Shown: piece by piece, positions 18,101 to 26,812 of the stretch | How the letters are laid out: each line of letters opens with the position of its first letter | Position numbering within the stretch: position 1 is the first letter of the stretch | Origin: Vibrio sp. HA2012 | Lineage (GTDB): Bacteria > Pseudomonadota > Gammaproteobacteria > Enterobacterales > Vibrionaceae | Reading direction: 5' to 3' | NCBI RefSeq assembly: GCF_002812955.1 | Contig: NZ_PFXK01000002.1 | Coordinates: 372,001 to 436,000, forward strand | Length of the DNA stretch: 64,000 bases | Notes under the pieces: model-generated | What the model saw: only the letters and a program-made list of their open reading frames with translations | What the model was told of the DNA's origin: nothing | Databases searched by the model: none | Program-made: the position numbers and the translations under genes

Positions 18101-18521
18101 TCGCCGTCCGAGTCCATCGGATGGTTTTTGGAATGATCATCTCCATGGTCATATTACTGGCTACTGGTGGATGACAGCACTGCCGCAATATTTTAAACGC
18201 TTTAGAAAAAGCGAACCGAGTGTGCAGCTCTATTTAGTGAAAAAACATCGAACGACAGAATTTTGTATTCGTGATGAGCAACGGGGGTTAAATACCATTG
18301 AACAAACGCTCAATATTCAACGTCAATCACTGACAAGTAAGCAGCAGCAAAGGCTTTGGTTATATCGTGATTATGATGCACTCGTCAGTCAATACAGCTC
18401 TAGTACGGATGATGAATTTAAGACTTCAGTTAAGTATGGTGAGATTAGTTTTACCGACCGAGGGGAGCAAGATGAATACTGTTACAACGATCAACTTGGG
18501 TTGGTTAAGAAAGGAAAATAA
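15141..18521 (+). CDS. cas3: Cas2-Cas3 fusion: adaptation subunit, HD nuclease and helicase (type I-F)
   Basis: A 1126-residue fusion. Residues 1-95 form the Cas2-like domain (MMVTFVSQCEKNALKKTRRV). The HD nuclease begins at His123-Asp124 (LLHDWGKASL). The helicase has Walker A (ASTGCGKT, about 431-438), a DExD-like box (VIDEIDDF, about 592-599), SSATIPP and the C-terminal motif QMAGRVRRHRDGE. It unwinds and degrades target DNA marked by Csy/Cascade and joins Cas1 in acquisition. All catalytic motifs appear intact. A perfect hairpin follows the stop, and csy1 begins 226 bp later, so the interference operon may be transcribed separately. Confidence 0.96.
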   Translation: MMVTFVSQCEKNALKKTRRVLDAFANRIGDNTWQTLITEDGLQTVQRMLRQTASRSTAVSCHWIRSRSRSQFLWVVGNKKKFNLEGYVAVNSTEKDLLNSEYESDWKYLPVIKALTSMAALLHDWGKASLLFREKLHPDIQTKHKGDPLRHEWISCLLFNQFVTSVTTDGEDKQWLSAIINDGIHSPVISPISLMEKEKPLAELPTLAGLISWLIVSHHRLPLPKEPKLCDNQRDKNNTSLADLLKRITQAWGYENQFDDYQKLLSKCFSFPLGLLSDSSIWNQQIQKRAKDLFHHLPLIEQAVSDGSWRVILHHARLCLMLGDHNYSSQPNDPHWNSPSELYANTDPNTKALKQKLDEHLVNVAKAANDMVKLLPHFESEPLSATELSALAAKPNTPKQFRWQDKAVRKILQWRDTREDKSNGYFVVNMASTGCGKTMANAKIMQALSEDKQSLRFILALGLRTLTLQTGDEYKERLRLTEDDLAVLIGSKAIFELHQSGQQIDKEEKEYQQADLGSESLESLLDEHDELRWSGLLPEDGLSTVLTNPKERQLLYAPVLACTIDHIMAATETKRGGRYILPCLRLMSSDLVIDEIDDFTGDDLIAIGRLVHLAAMLGRKVMISSATIPPDLALGLYNAYRQGWALFAASRDQASSVNCVYVDEFNTQAELIGSADSDWQQYQAFQQQFITKRVAKLKQQEDKRKADIFACDKHDRLPTEQQYYQHIQQAIVEKHQHHFTCDLVSQTHVSFGVVRVANIQPCVGLTQYLLSCDWPEDIEIRCMAYHSQQVLLLRHEQEKHLDIVLKRKEKDGEAPVAFNEPLIRQHIDNCRTKNLIFILVATPVEEVGRDHDFDWAVIEPSSFRSIIQMAGRVRRHRDGEVTEPNISLLQYNYKGFKGGVERVFNYPGYETERSTQLETHDLKQLVDEKLLLQSVNAIERIQKRPNLAPRTNLADLEHFATAKTLGVDQINKPLVSSTSRQDRFSRHRRPSPSDGFWNDHLHGHITGYWWMTALPQYFKRFRKSEPSVQLYLVKKHRTTEFCIRDEQRGLNTIEQTLNIQRQSLTSKQQQRLWLYRDYDALVSQYSSSTDDEFKTSVKYGEISFTDRGEQDEYCYNDQLGLVKKGK

Positions 18522-18522
18522 C

Positions 18523-18543
18523 AAGGCTGGAGCGACCAGCCTT
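18523..18543 (+). terminator. Hairpin immediately after cas3
   Basis: AAGGCTGG (18523-18530) and CCAGCCTT (18536-18543) form a perfect 8-bp stem with loop AGCGA, 1 nt after the cas3 stop. There is no U-tract. It could attenuate, protect a 3' end, or act as a rho-assisted terminator. Confidence 0.5.
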
Positions 18544-18686
18544 AAGCTACCTGCATGGTAGTTAACATCTTAAAGAATTAAATATTTTTCTAAGCTGCTT
18601 TTAGCAGATCAAGCTCAGATTACAGCAGGTCTAATTAAGTTGCAAAGAATCGTAAGTTTTAACATTTAAATAATTATATATTGGCG

Positions 18687-18747
18687 TTGATCATTTTTGT
18701 GCTTGTACTAAAGTAAGTTATAACTTGATTATGAAAGGAGATGTCAG
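18687..18747 (+). promoter_or_regulatory. Candidate promoter and RBS for the csy operon
   Basis: TTGATC (18687-18692), a 16-bp spacer and TAAAGT (18709-18714) resemble a weak sigma-70 promoter in an AT-rich gap. AAGGAG (18735-18740) is a strong ribosome binding site 7 nt before the GTG start of csy1, and decides that start. The remainder of the 226-bp gap holds only the post-cas3 hairpin. Confidence 0.45.
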
Positions 18748-20004
18748 GTGATAGATCCCGCAATAGAAGCCTTTTTTGCTGAGCGCAAAGAGGCATGGCT
18801 TAAGAAAAACATTAGTGCTGCTATGGATGACCAGCAGTTGCGTGAGAAAAAGCAGGAGTGCGAGCAAAACTTTTTGCTGTCAAACTGGTTGTCCGACGCA
18901 GCAAAAAGAGCAGGGCAAATATCAATTTCTTCACACCCTTGTACATTTAGTCATCCCAGTGCCAGAAAGAATAAAAATGGTTATGTTTCATCTGTTATTG
19001 CAAGAAATCGTGCACAAGCGGATGGATTTTTACGCTCGGGTAATGTGAGTGTGGAAGTTGATGCATTAGGTAATGCAGCAGCATTAGATGTGTATAAGTT
19101 TCTTAGTTTAGAGATGGCAGACAACCGCTCTTTGCTGACTCATATAGAACAAGAGAGCGAATTAGCCAAAGGATTACTGACTCAACCTAATAATGACTAT
19201 CAAACCTTGCGCGAAGGTTTTTTAAAGATGATCGATACCGATCAGGAATCGATTTCAAGCTCTAAAGTTAAACAGGTTTATTTTCCGGTGGCAGATGGAG
19301 AATATCATCTGTTGTCATTGCTTACTCATTCCGGTCACTTGTTTGAATTGCGCCAACGTCTTGATGCGCTTCGCTTCGGTGAAGAAGTAAAACAGGCCAG
19401 AGAATGCCGAAAGAACGGTCAGTTTCATCCCGATGGTTATCAAGAAATTTTTGGTTTAACCACGATCGGTTTCGGTGGGACAAAACCACAAAATATAAGC
19501 GTGCTGAATAATAAAAATGCAGGTAAAGCACATTTGCTAGCTTCCATTCCTCCAGAGCTTAAACCCCGAAACTTACGATTACCAACAACGGATTTCTTTA
19601 AAGAGAGTTTTACAGCGTGGCAGGCTAAAGAAACGCTAGAAGCATTACACCGATTATTCAAAACAGATTACAACAATATCAACATACGCGATGGTCGCGA
19701 CTATCGTATTCAGGAATATGTTGATCTGGTGATTCATAGAATGTGGCAGGTGCGACTTTTCTTAGCTGATTATCAGGGTGAATTACCCAGTGATTTGAAA
19801 CCAGAGCAAAAGCTTTGGCTCTATCCAGAATATGAACAATACCGCATCGAAGAGAATGAGTGGTTAGAGGGTATAATTCGACAAATTTCTCGTAGCCTCA
19901 TTTTGAATTACCGTAAAGTGGCGAATAACTCTACAGTACTCGCTGACGATGAACTCTTGGCAATTGAACGTGTGGTTCGTGATAACAAAGAGGCATTACG
20001 ATGA
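18748..20004 (+). CDS. csy1: Type I-F Cascade large subunit Csy1 (Cas8f)
   Basis: A 418-residue Csy1, the subunit that with Csy2 caps the 5' handle of the crRNA and recognises the PAM. Recognisable segments are FLLSNWLSDAAKRAGQIS, FSHPSARKNKNGYVSSV, HPDGYQEIFGLTTIGFGG and KPQNISVLNNKNAGKAHLL. It starts at a GTG directly downstream of AAGGAG. It overlaps csy2 by 4 nt. Order csy1-2-3-4 is canonical for I-F, and the length is in the family range (about 430). Confidence 0.95.
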   Translation: MIDPAIEAFFAERKEAWLKKNISAAMDDQQLREKKQECEQNFLLSNWLSDAAKRAGQISISSHPCTFSHPSARKNKNGYVSSVIARNRAQADGFLRSGNVSVEVDALGNAAALDVYKFLSLEMADNRSLLTHIEQESELAKGLLTQPNNDYQTLREGFLKMIDTDQESISSSKVKQVYFPVADGEYHLLSLLTHSGHLFELRQRLDALRFGEEVKQARECRKNGQFHPDGYQEIFGLTTIGFGGTKPQNISVLNNKNAGKAHLLASIPPELKPRNLRLPTTDFFKESFTAWQAKETLEALHRLFKTDYNNINIRDGRDYRIQEYVDLVIHRMWQVRLFLADYQGELPSDLKPEQKLWLYPEYEQYRIEENEWLEGIIRQISRSLILNYRKVANNSTVLADDELLAIERVVRDNKEALR

Positions 20005-20894
20005 GATTACTAATACTTCCACATATCCGCATTCATAACGCTAATGCACTATCGAGTCCGTTCACTATCGGCTTTCCTGCGATGACAGCGTGGTTAGGTT
20101 TTACTCATGCGTTAGAGCGAAAGCTTAACCAAGCGGGGCTCGACGAATTAATGTTTGATAGTGTTGCGGTGGTGAGCCATCAATTTGATTTACAAACGCA
20201 TAAAGGTGAAGGGGATTTCGTCCATTCTATTATTGGCACAGGAAACCCTCTTGATAAAGACGGCTCACGTTCGGCATTTATCGAAGAGGCTCGCTGTCAT
20301 CTGGATGTTTCCCTTGTTATCGAATATCGCGGTAATGATGACGAAATTGAGCGTGATGATTTCGCTCAGCGGCTACAAGATATGGTCGTGACGATGAAAA
20401 TTGCGGGTGGTGATATCTTGTCACTGCAAAGGCCAGTGAGCAAATTAGTTGACGAAGAAGATGAACAAGAGACTGCGAAATTACTGCGCCAGTTGATGCC
20501 AGGTTATGTGCTGGTTGAACGACGAGAATTGATGGAAGATGCAATGAAAGAAGGCTGTGATGCTCTGGATGCCTTGTTAAGTTATCTGACGGTTAATCAT
20601 AGCAGCGAACAACTTGAAGACGAAAGTGTCATTTGGCGCAGTCAGCGTAAAGCCTCGGGCTGGATTGTACCTATTGCAACGGGTTTTCAGGGCATATCTC
20701 CGCTTGGGCAGGCGAAAAATCAACGAGATCCTACTGTTCCCCATCGCTTTGCAGAAAGTATTGTCACATTAGGCGAATTTGTCATGGTGCATAAGATCAA
20801 ACACCTGGATGAGATACTTTGGTGCTACAGCACCGATTTAGACAATGATCTGTACCTATGTCAGCAAGTTAACACAATGAATGAATATCAATAA
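20001..20894 (+). CDS. csy2: Type I-F Cascade subunit Csy2 (Cas5f)
   Basis: A 297-residue Cas5-like subunit of the Csy complex. The N-terminus LLILPHIRIHNANALSSPFT, followed by GFPAMTAWLGFTHALERKL, and the C-terminal QGISPLGQAKNQRDP with VPHRFAESIVTLGEF are characteristic of Csy2. It binds the crRNA 5' handle together with Csy1. The start ATG overlaps the csy1 stop (ATGA). csy3 follows after 11 nt with a GGAATAACC leader. Confidence 0.95.
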   Translation: MRLLILPHIRIHNANALSSPFTIGFPAMTAWLGFTHALERKLNQAGLDELMFDSVAVVSHQFDLQTHKGEGDFVHSIIGTGNPLDKDGSRSAFIEEARCHLDVSLVIEYRGNDDEIERDDFAQRLQDMVVTMKIAGGDILSLQRPVSKLVDEEDEQETAKLLRQLMPGYVLVERRELMEDAMKEGCDALDALLSYLTVNHSSEQLEDESVIWRSQRKASGWIVPIATGFQGISPLGQAKNQRDPTVPHRFAESIVTLGEFVMVHKIKHLDEILWCYSTDLDNDLYLCQQVNTMNEYQ

Positions 20895-20905
20895 GGAATA
20901 ACCTC

Positions 20906-21937
20906 ATGGCTAAGAATAACGATACCGCTTCTGTACTCGCATTTGAAAAAAAATTGGTACCCTCAGATGGCTATTTGTATGGTACAAACTGGGATACCAA
21001 AGATAAAGCTACTCCATTGGTACTTCAGGAAAAATCAGTGCGCGGTACGATTTCCAACCGCCTGAAAGCTGCAGTTCAAAATGACCCATTGAAGCTGAAT
21101 GCTGAAGTAGAAAAAGCAAATTTACAACGAGTAGATGCTTGTGCTTTAGGTCAAGAGCAAGACACGCTTAAACTTCATTTCACCCTAAAAGTCTTGGGTG
21201 GTTTAGCACAGCCTTCGGCCTGTAATAATGCATTGTTTAAACAAAGCTATAGTGCTGCGGTAAATCAATATATTTCCAAATATGGTTGTTCTGAATTAGC
21301 TCAACGTTATGCCACCAACATTGCGAATGCTCGTTTCTTATGGCGCAACCGAGTTGGTGCGGAAGATATTGAAGTACAAGTCAAAGCACTTAACAAAGGC
21401 TCAGAGCAAACTTGGACATTTAATGCAAAAGAATACAAGGTGCATTGTTTCGACCATACTGACGAACAAATCAAAAGCTTAGCTGATCGTATTGCGCAAA
21501 CTTTATCGAGTGAATCTGAGCACTTAATGTTACAAATTGACTGTTATGCAAAGGTTGGTAAAGCTCAGGAAGTTTACCCGAGCGAAGAACTTGTATTGGA
21601 CAAAGGCAATAGCAAAAGCAAGAAAAGCAAAATCTTGTATGCAGTGAATGATAATGCCGCTATGCACTCCCAGAAAATTGGTAACGCGCTGCGCTCGATT
21701 GATACCTGGTACCCTGATTTTTCTGATGCAGATAAAAGTGCTGGTGCCATTGCTATCGAACCTTACGGTGCCGTTACCAATTTAGGAAAAGCATTCCGTA
21801 CTCCTAAAGATAAGCAAGACTTTTATACCTTCTTTGATAAGTGGGCACGAGGTGAAGCGCTATCCCGTGAAGAAGACGAACATTATGTTGTCGCGGTACT
21901 CGTACGCGGTGGAGTATTTGGCGAAAGTGATAAGTAG
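20906..21937 (+). CDS. csy3: Type I-F Cascade backbone subunit Csy3 (Cas7f)
   Basis: A 343-residue Cas7-family protein that polymerises along the crRNA spacer (six copies in known Csy complexes). Family segments include ASVLAFEKKLVPSDG, SVRGTISNRLK, LKVLGGLAQPSACNN, NARFLWRNRVGAEDIEV and SQKIGNALRSIDTWYPD. The final region EPYGAVTNLGKAFRTPKDK is also typical. Its stop is immediately followed by the cas6f initiation region, indicating coupled translation. Confidence 0.96.
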   Translation: MAKNNDTASVLAFEKKLVPSDGYLYGTNWDTKDKATPLVLQEKSVRGTISNRLKAAVQNDPLKLNAEVEKANLQRVDACALGQEQDTLKLHFTLKVLGGLAQPSACNNALFKQSYSAAVNQYISKYGCSELAQRYATNIANARFLWRNRVGAEDIEVQVKALNKGSEQTWTFNAKEYKVHCFDHTDEQIKSLADRIAQTLSSESEHLMLQIDCYAKVGKAQEVYPSEELVLDKGNSKSKKSKILYAVNDNAAMHSQKIGNALRSIDTWYPDFSDADKSAGAIAIEPYGAVTNLGKAFRTPKDKQDFYTFFDKWARGEALSREEDEHYVVAVLVRGGVFGESDK

Positions 21938-21946
21938 GTGGCAGTG

Positions 21947-22585
21947 ATGAACTACTACCAAGAAATTACTTTATTACCTGATGCAGATATATCGCTGGGC
22001 TTTATTTGGCAAAATGTGTTTCAGCAAGTACACCTTGCTCTTGTTGACAACAAAGTGGCGGACAATCAATCTGCGATAGCGGTGAGCTTCCCTGAGTATG
22101 GCAAATCTGGGTTTCCACTTGGCAATAAGCTACGCCTCTTTGCTAAAGAGCAAGCTGGGTTAGAAAAACTGTCGATAGAACAGTGGTTATCTCGATTAGA
22201 AGACTACGTGCATATTAAAGGGGTGAAGATGGTTCCCGATGAGGTGACTTACGTTAGCTTTACTCGGAAACAAGTTAAATCACCTGAACGAATTGAACGA
22301 GATATGCAGAAAAAAGCGGACCTTTGGGCGGCTAAATCTGGCAGGTCACTACAAGAGTGTCTTGTGGAGCTGGAAAAGACTAAGCCGACCTCGCTCTGTT
22401 CATTACCGTTTATCTATTTACATAGTCAACAAACCAAACAACGTTCGCCTGATAAGAGTAGTAGATTTCCGTTGTTTATTGAGATGAATGACATCGGAAT
22501 TAAGCAAGAAGGGCAGTTTGATTGTTATGGACTGAATGCCAAGCTTAATCAACAAGGCCGTCTGGGGACTGTCCCACAATTTTAA
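21947..22585 (+). CDS. cas6f: CRISPR repeat endoribonuclease Cas6f (Csy4)
   Basis: A 212-residue enzyme that cleaves the pre-crRNA at the base of the repeat hairpin. Starting at the ATG at 21947 puts the catalytic His at residue 29 (NVFQQVHLAL), as in Pseudomonas Csy4. The arginine/lysine-rich helix (RKQVKSPERIERDMQKKADL) corresponds to the RNA-binding helix, and the C-terminus ends with FDCYGLNAKL before a short tail ending VPQF. A GTG at 21938, abutting the csy3 stop, is an alternative start. It is the last cas gene before the array it processes. Confidence 0.94.
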   Translation: MNYYQEITLLPDADISLGFIWQNVFQQVHLALVDNKVADNQSAIAVSFPEYGKSGFPLGNKLRLFAKEQAGLEKLSIEQWLSRLEDYVHIKGVKMVPDEVTYVSFTRKQVKSPERIERDMQKKADLWAAKSGRSLQECLVELEKTKPTSLCSLPFIYLHSQQTKQRSPDKSSRFPLFIEMNDIGIKQEGQFDCYGLNAKLNQQGRLGTVPQF

Positions 22586-22590
22586 CCAAT

Positions 22591-22618
22591 AAAGGGTAAG
22601 TTTTTACCCTTTATTTTT
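22591..22618 (+). terminator. Rho-independent terminator of the csy operon
   Basis: AAAGGGTAA (22591-22599) pairs with TTACCCTTT (22604-22612), followed by ATTTTT. It lies 6 nt after cas6f and separates the csy mRNA from array transcription. Confidence 0.75.
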
Positions 22619-22736
22619 GCTCTTTAAAAATAGGTATAAAATACATAGAGTTATAATAGCTGGTATTTGACAGGGTAAAAACATTATTTTTAGCCTAACT
22701 ATCTGTTGTAACTTTCTTTTATTGATTTATTCTATT
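22619..22736 (+). promoter_or_regulatory. CRISPR leader
   Basis: A 118-bp AT-rich stretch between the csy terminator and the first repeat. Such leaders carry the array promoter and the IHF/Cas1 integration signals in I-F systems. The position, the intact first repeat and the degenerate last repeat at the far end all place the leader here. TTGACA (22666-22671), followed about 17 bp later by TATTTT-like sequence, could be the array promoter. Confidence 0.7.
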
Positions 22737-25700
22737 GTTCACTGCCGCACAGGCAGCTTAGAAACAATCATGGCGCGCCGATGTGTCGGCCATGTTGTTC
22801 ACTGCCGCACAGGCAGCTTAGAAAAACTAAACGCGCGCAATATGTATTCGAGAGATGTTCACTGCCGCACAGGCAGCTTAGAAACAAGCGCCAAACCACC
22901 CTTATAAGCTGCATCAGTTCACTGCCGCACAGGCAGCTTAGAAAGCCTCACCAAGCATATGCTTTGATGCCTTTGCGTTCACTGCCGCACAGGCAGCTTA
23001 GAAAATTACGCGCAGCAAGCAAGGTTATATATGCGTGTTCACTGCCGCACAGGCAGCTTAGAAAAGCCGTTACCGAATCGGTTTATCTTGGCAAATGTTC
23101 ACTGCCGCACAGGCAGCTTAGAAAACTTAGCAAACGTTTTAGCAAATGACACGCCGTTCACTGCCGCACAGGCAGCTTAGAAATTTCGAGCTTGTTCAAG
23201 TTCTCCATCGATAATGTTCACTGCCGCACAGGCAGCTTAGAAAAGACGCAAGGTCTTGCCTGTACTTCTGCCAATGTTCACTGCCGCACAGGCAGCTTAG
23301 AAATCCATTGTCATTGCTTACTGCAGTTAGCCCGCGTTCACTGCCGCACAGGCAGCTTAGAAACTTGCGGACACAGCGAGCCAATCTGCATGTAAGTTCA
23401 CTGCCGCACAGGCAGCTTAGAAAAAGTTAAAACTGGTTACGCCAAGAAAGAAACCGTTCACTGCCGCACAGGCAGCTTAGAAAAGTAATTGAACTCGTAC
23501 CGGATTCGAGCGACATGTTCACTGCCGCACAGGCAGCTTAGAAATGCAAGTGATTCGACATTTGAGTACCATTCCCGTTCACTGCCGCACAGGCAGCTTA
23601 GAAATTTCAACTTTAAGCCGTTTTAGATTCGATTGTGTTCACTGCCGCACAGGCAGCTTAGAAAAATAACTTGTTGAGTAAAAGAATGTTTTTACTGTTC
23701 ACTGCCGCACAGGCAGCTTAGAAAATCTACTAAATGTGCCAACGGACTAACGTTCGGTTCACTGCCGCACAGGCAGCTTAGAAAATTCTGAATACTGCCT
23801 GTAAAATCGGTTAACCGTTCACTGCCGCACAGGCAGCTTAGAAAAAACGGAAAATTGGTAGCTATGATTAATCAACGTTCACTGCCGCACAGGCAGCTTA
23901 GAAATAGATAATGTTTCTTGCCCAACATGTAATCACGTTCACTGCCGCACAGGCAGCTTAGAAAGCTATATCAGACAATATTGACGCCCTAAGCAGGTTC
24001 ACTGCCGCACAGGCAGCTTAGAAATTGCTGCCCCGAAAGTAGAGTTTGCTGATGCTGTTCACTGCCGCACAGGCAGCTTAGAAATGAAAGACTATGGCCA
24101 AAACCCAAAGCAGTTCGTTCACTGCCGCACAGGCAGCTTAGAAACAGATAGAATTTTCGACACTTTCCCCAATCCAGTTCACTGCCGCACAGGCAGCTTA
24201 GAAAGATCAAACGTATGAGGGGGCGACGCGCACACCGTTCACTGCCGCACAGGCAGCTTAGAAAATATAGACTGTTCGCCAAAGAGTGCGATCAACGTTC
24301 ACTGCCGCACAGGCAGCTTAGAAAGCCCTGCATAAAGACTGGTGGCACATCAACAAGTTCACTGCCGCACAGGCAGCTTAGAAAATCTTTAACAGAAGTA
24401 TGTAAAAGCGACTCAAGTTCACTGCCGCACAGGCAGCTTAGAAAGCTTCATGCAGCATGGCATGGTTTCCGGATACGTTCACTGCCGCACAGGCAGCTTA
24501 GAAATAGCAAGGATTGTGTTAGCAAATAAAGTCTTTGTTCACTGCCGCACAGGCAGCTTAGAAAGCAGTGAGGGCAAGTTGTGTCACTCTCTCTTAGTTC
24601 ACTGCCGCACAGGCAGCTTAGAAAATAGGCTGAAGCTGACTCAGTACCCTCTCTTTGTTCACTGCCGCACAGGCAGCTTAGAAACAACTGATCATCAGAA
24701 CCGCTAACAATAATTCGTTCACTGCCGCACAGGCAGCTTAGAAAGACAAACCCACTATACACAAAGGGCGACAAGCGTTCACTGCCGCACAGGCAGCTTA
24801 GAAAATCAATAATGGCATCAATTTTTGCCAACTGATGTTCACTGCCGCACAGGCAGCTTAGAAAATCAGGGCAAGTTCTATCTGAATGCCCGCTGAGTTC
24901 ACTGCCGCACAGGCAGCTTAGAAAACTTTAAATAGACGTGATGCTTATTTGGGTAGGTTCACTGCCGCACAGGCAGCTTAGAAAGTACTGTAAATACGGC
25001 AAATGACGTACTGTTAGTTCACTGCCGCACAGGCAGCTTAGAAAATTTGAACCGTGTCTAAATGAAACCGCCATTAGTTCACTGCCGCACAGGCAGCTTA
25101 GAAAAAGTTGGAATAGACGTCCAATCTGGCGTTAATGTTCACTGCCGCACAGGCAGCTTAGAAAGGGAAAAAATGATAATCAAACTTAGACAACACGTTC
25201 ACTGCCGCACAGGCAGCTTAGAAAATGCTGGAAACTTACACGTAATCACCCTTTCAGTTCACTGCCGCACAGGCAGCTTAGAAATTAGAGCGGCTTTCAC
25301 CGCCCATTAATAATTAGTTCACTGCCGCACAGGCAGCTTAGAAAAAGTTGATGATGCTCGCCGAGCTGCTTACTTCGTTCACTGCCGCACAGGCAGCTTA
25401 GAAAGCCTAAAGCAAGCCGAGAAGAACGCCCGTTCTGTTCACTGCCGCACAGGCAGCTTAGAAAGGCTTGAACGTCAACGGCAGCGGTAAGGAACCGTTC
25501 ACTGCCGCACAGGCAGCTTAGAAAATTCGTAACACTTGGCATCAAAACCTAAGTTCGTTCACTGCCGCACAGGCAGCTTAGAAAGTCAACGTGGGGCTTT
25601 ATACGATTAAGGAGCTGTTCACTGCCGCACAGGCAGCTTAGAAATACGGCGTAACCCGGTGTTGAGCCGAGAGCGAGTTCACTGCCGCACAGGCAGCTTA

Positions 25701-26784
25701 GAAAAGCCGTAACGCTTAACGCACACTAGGTTCCAGGTTCACTGCCGCACAGGCAGCTTAGAAAATAATGATTCGTTTGATGTGGACGTAGATAAGGTTC
25801 ACTGCCGCACAGGCAGCTTAGAAAACTAAGAACCGACCGCAGACGCGCAGAACGCCGTTCACTGCCGCACAGGCAGCTTAGAAAACCCAAACCATCACCA
25901 ATAACACCACTCAAACGTTCACTGCCGCACAGGCAGCTTAGAAATTGTATTTCACCAACTTTTTCACCAACCCCATGTTCACTGCCGCACAGGCAGCTTA
26001 GAAAACTGCCCCAAATTACCAATAGCACCAAAATCTGTTCACTGTCGCACAGGCAGCTTAGAAATATAATGATTTCGTAGGTGTCTTTGGTAACACGTTC
26101 ACTGTCGCACAGGCAGCTTAGAAATTGTTCCGGATTGGCGATATCAAAGAGTTCATGTTCACTGTCGCACAGGCAGCTTAGAAATGCTTTTGCAGAGGGT
26201 GAGGTTGATGCTATTTGTTCACTGTCGCACAGGCAGCTTAGAAAATCACAGAGCAATCACCAACCGGAAAAAAATGGTTCACTGTCGCACAGGCAGCTTA
26301 GAAAAAACCACCATCTTGGACATTTTGTGCGTGGTAGTTCACTGTCGCACAGGCAGCTTAGAAACCCGCTTGATGAGGCGCAAAATCTTTCACCGCGTTC
26401 ACTGTCGCACAGGCAGCTTAGAAACAAGTTTGGGCGGATTCAAAATATGATGATATGTTCACTGTCGCACAGGCAGCTTAGAAAAATGAAGAAAGCGACG
26501 AAGAACTGGCCCTTCGGTTCACTGTCGCACAGGCAGCTTAGAAATCTCACTCAAGTTCAGAATCATTCATTAACGCGTTCACTGTCGCACAGGCAGCTTA
26601 GAAATAACTTAACGCCATCAGCGAAGCGTACAAGAGGTTCACTGCCGCACAGGCAGCTTAGAAATCAACAATATTGATATCGGAATAACCAGCATTGTTC
26701 ACTGCCGCACAGGCAGCTTAGAAACGGGAACACCGCTTTGGCCGTGGATGAGTATGGTTCACTGCCGCACAGGCAGCTTAGATA
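22737..26784 (+). CRISPR. Type I-F CRISPR array, 68 repeats and 67 spacers
   Basis: Repeats of 28 nt recur every 60 bp. Each begins GTTCA, has stem CTGCC/GGCAG around loop GCACA, and ends CTTAGAAA, the I-F handle type. I count 68 repeats: 7 from 22737, 6 from 23156 and 55 from 23517. Spacers are 32 nt except one of 31 (23125-23155) and one of 33 (23484-23516). Ten consecutive repeats starting 26037-26577 carry CTGTC instead of CTGCC. The last repeat (26757-26784) ends GATA instead of GAAA, marking the leader-distal end. Transcription runs away from cas6f. No duplicated spacer was noticed by eye. Confidence 0.98.
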
Positions 26785-26812
26785 GCTATCATCGTTAGAA
26801 AGCCATCTATAT

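Noticed and set aside
22722..26677. Many open frames through the CRISPR array with repeated VHCRTGSLE, SLPHRQLRK or FLSCLCGSE motifs
   Set aside because: They are translations of the 28-nt repeat in different frames; the 60-bp period is divisible by three, so frames stay open. They are not proteins.
22761..26756. Self-targeting spacers against genes of this window
   Set aside because: I saw no obvious match by eye, but a complete comparison was not possible; no claim is made.
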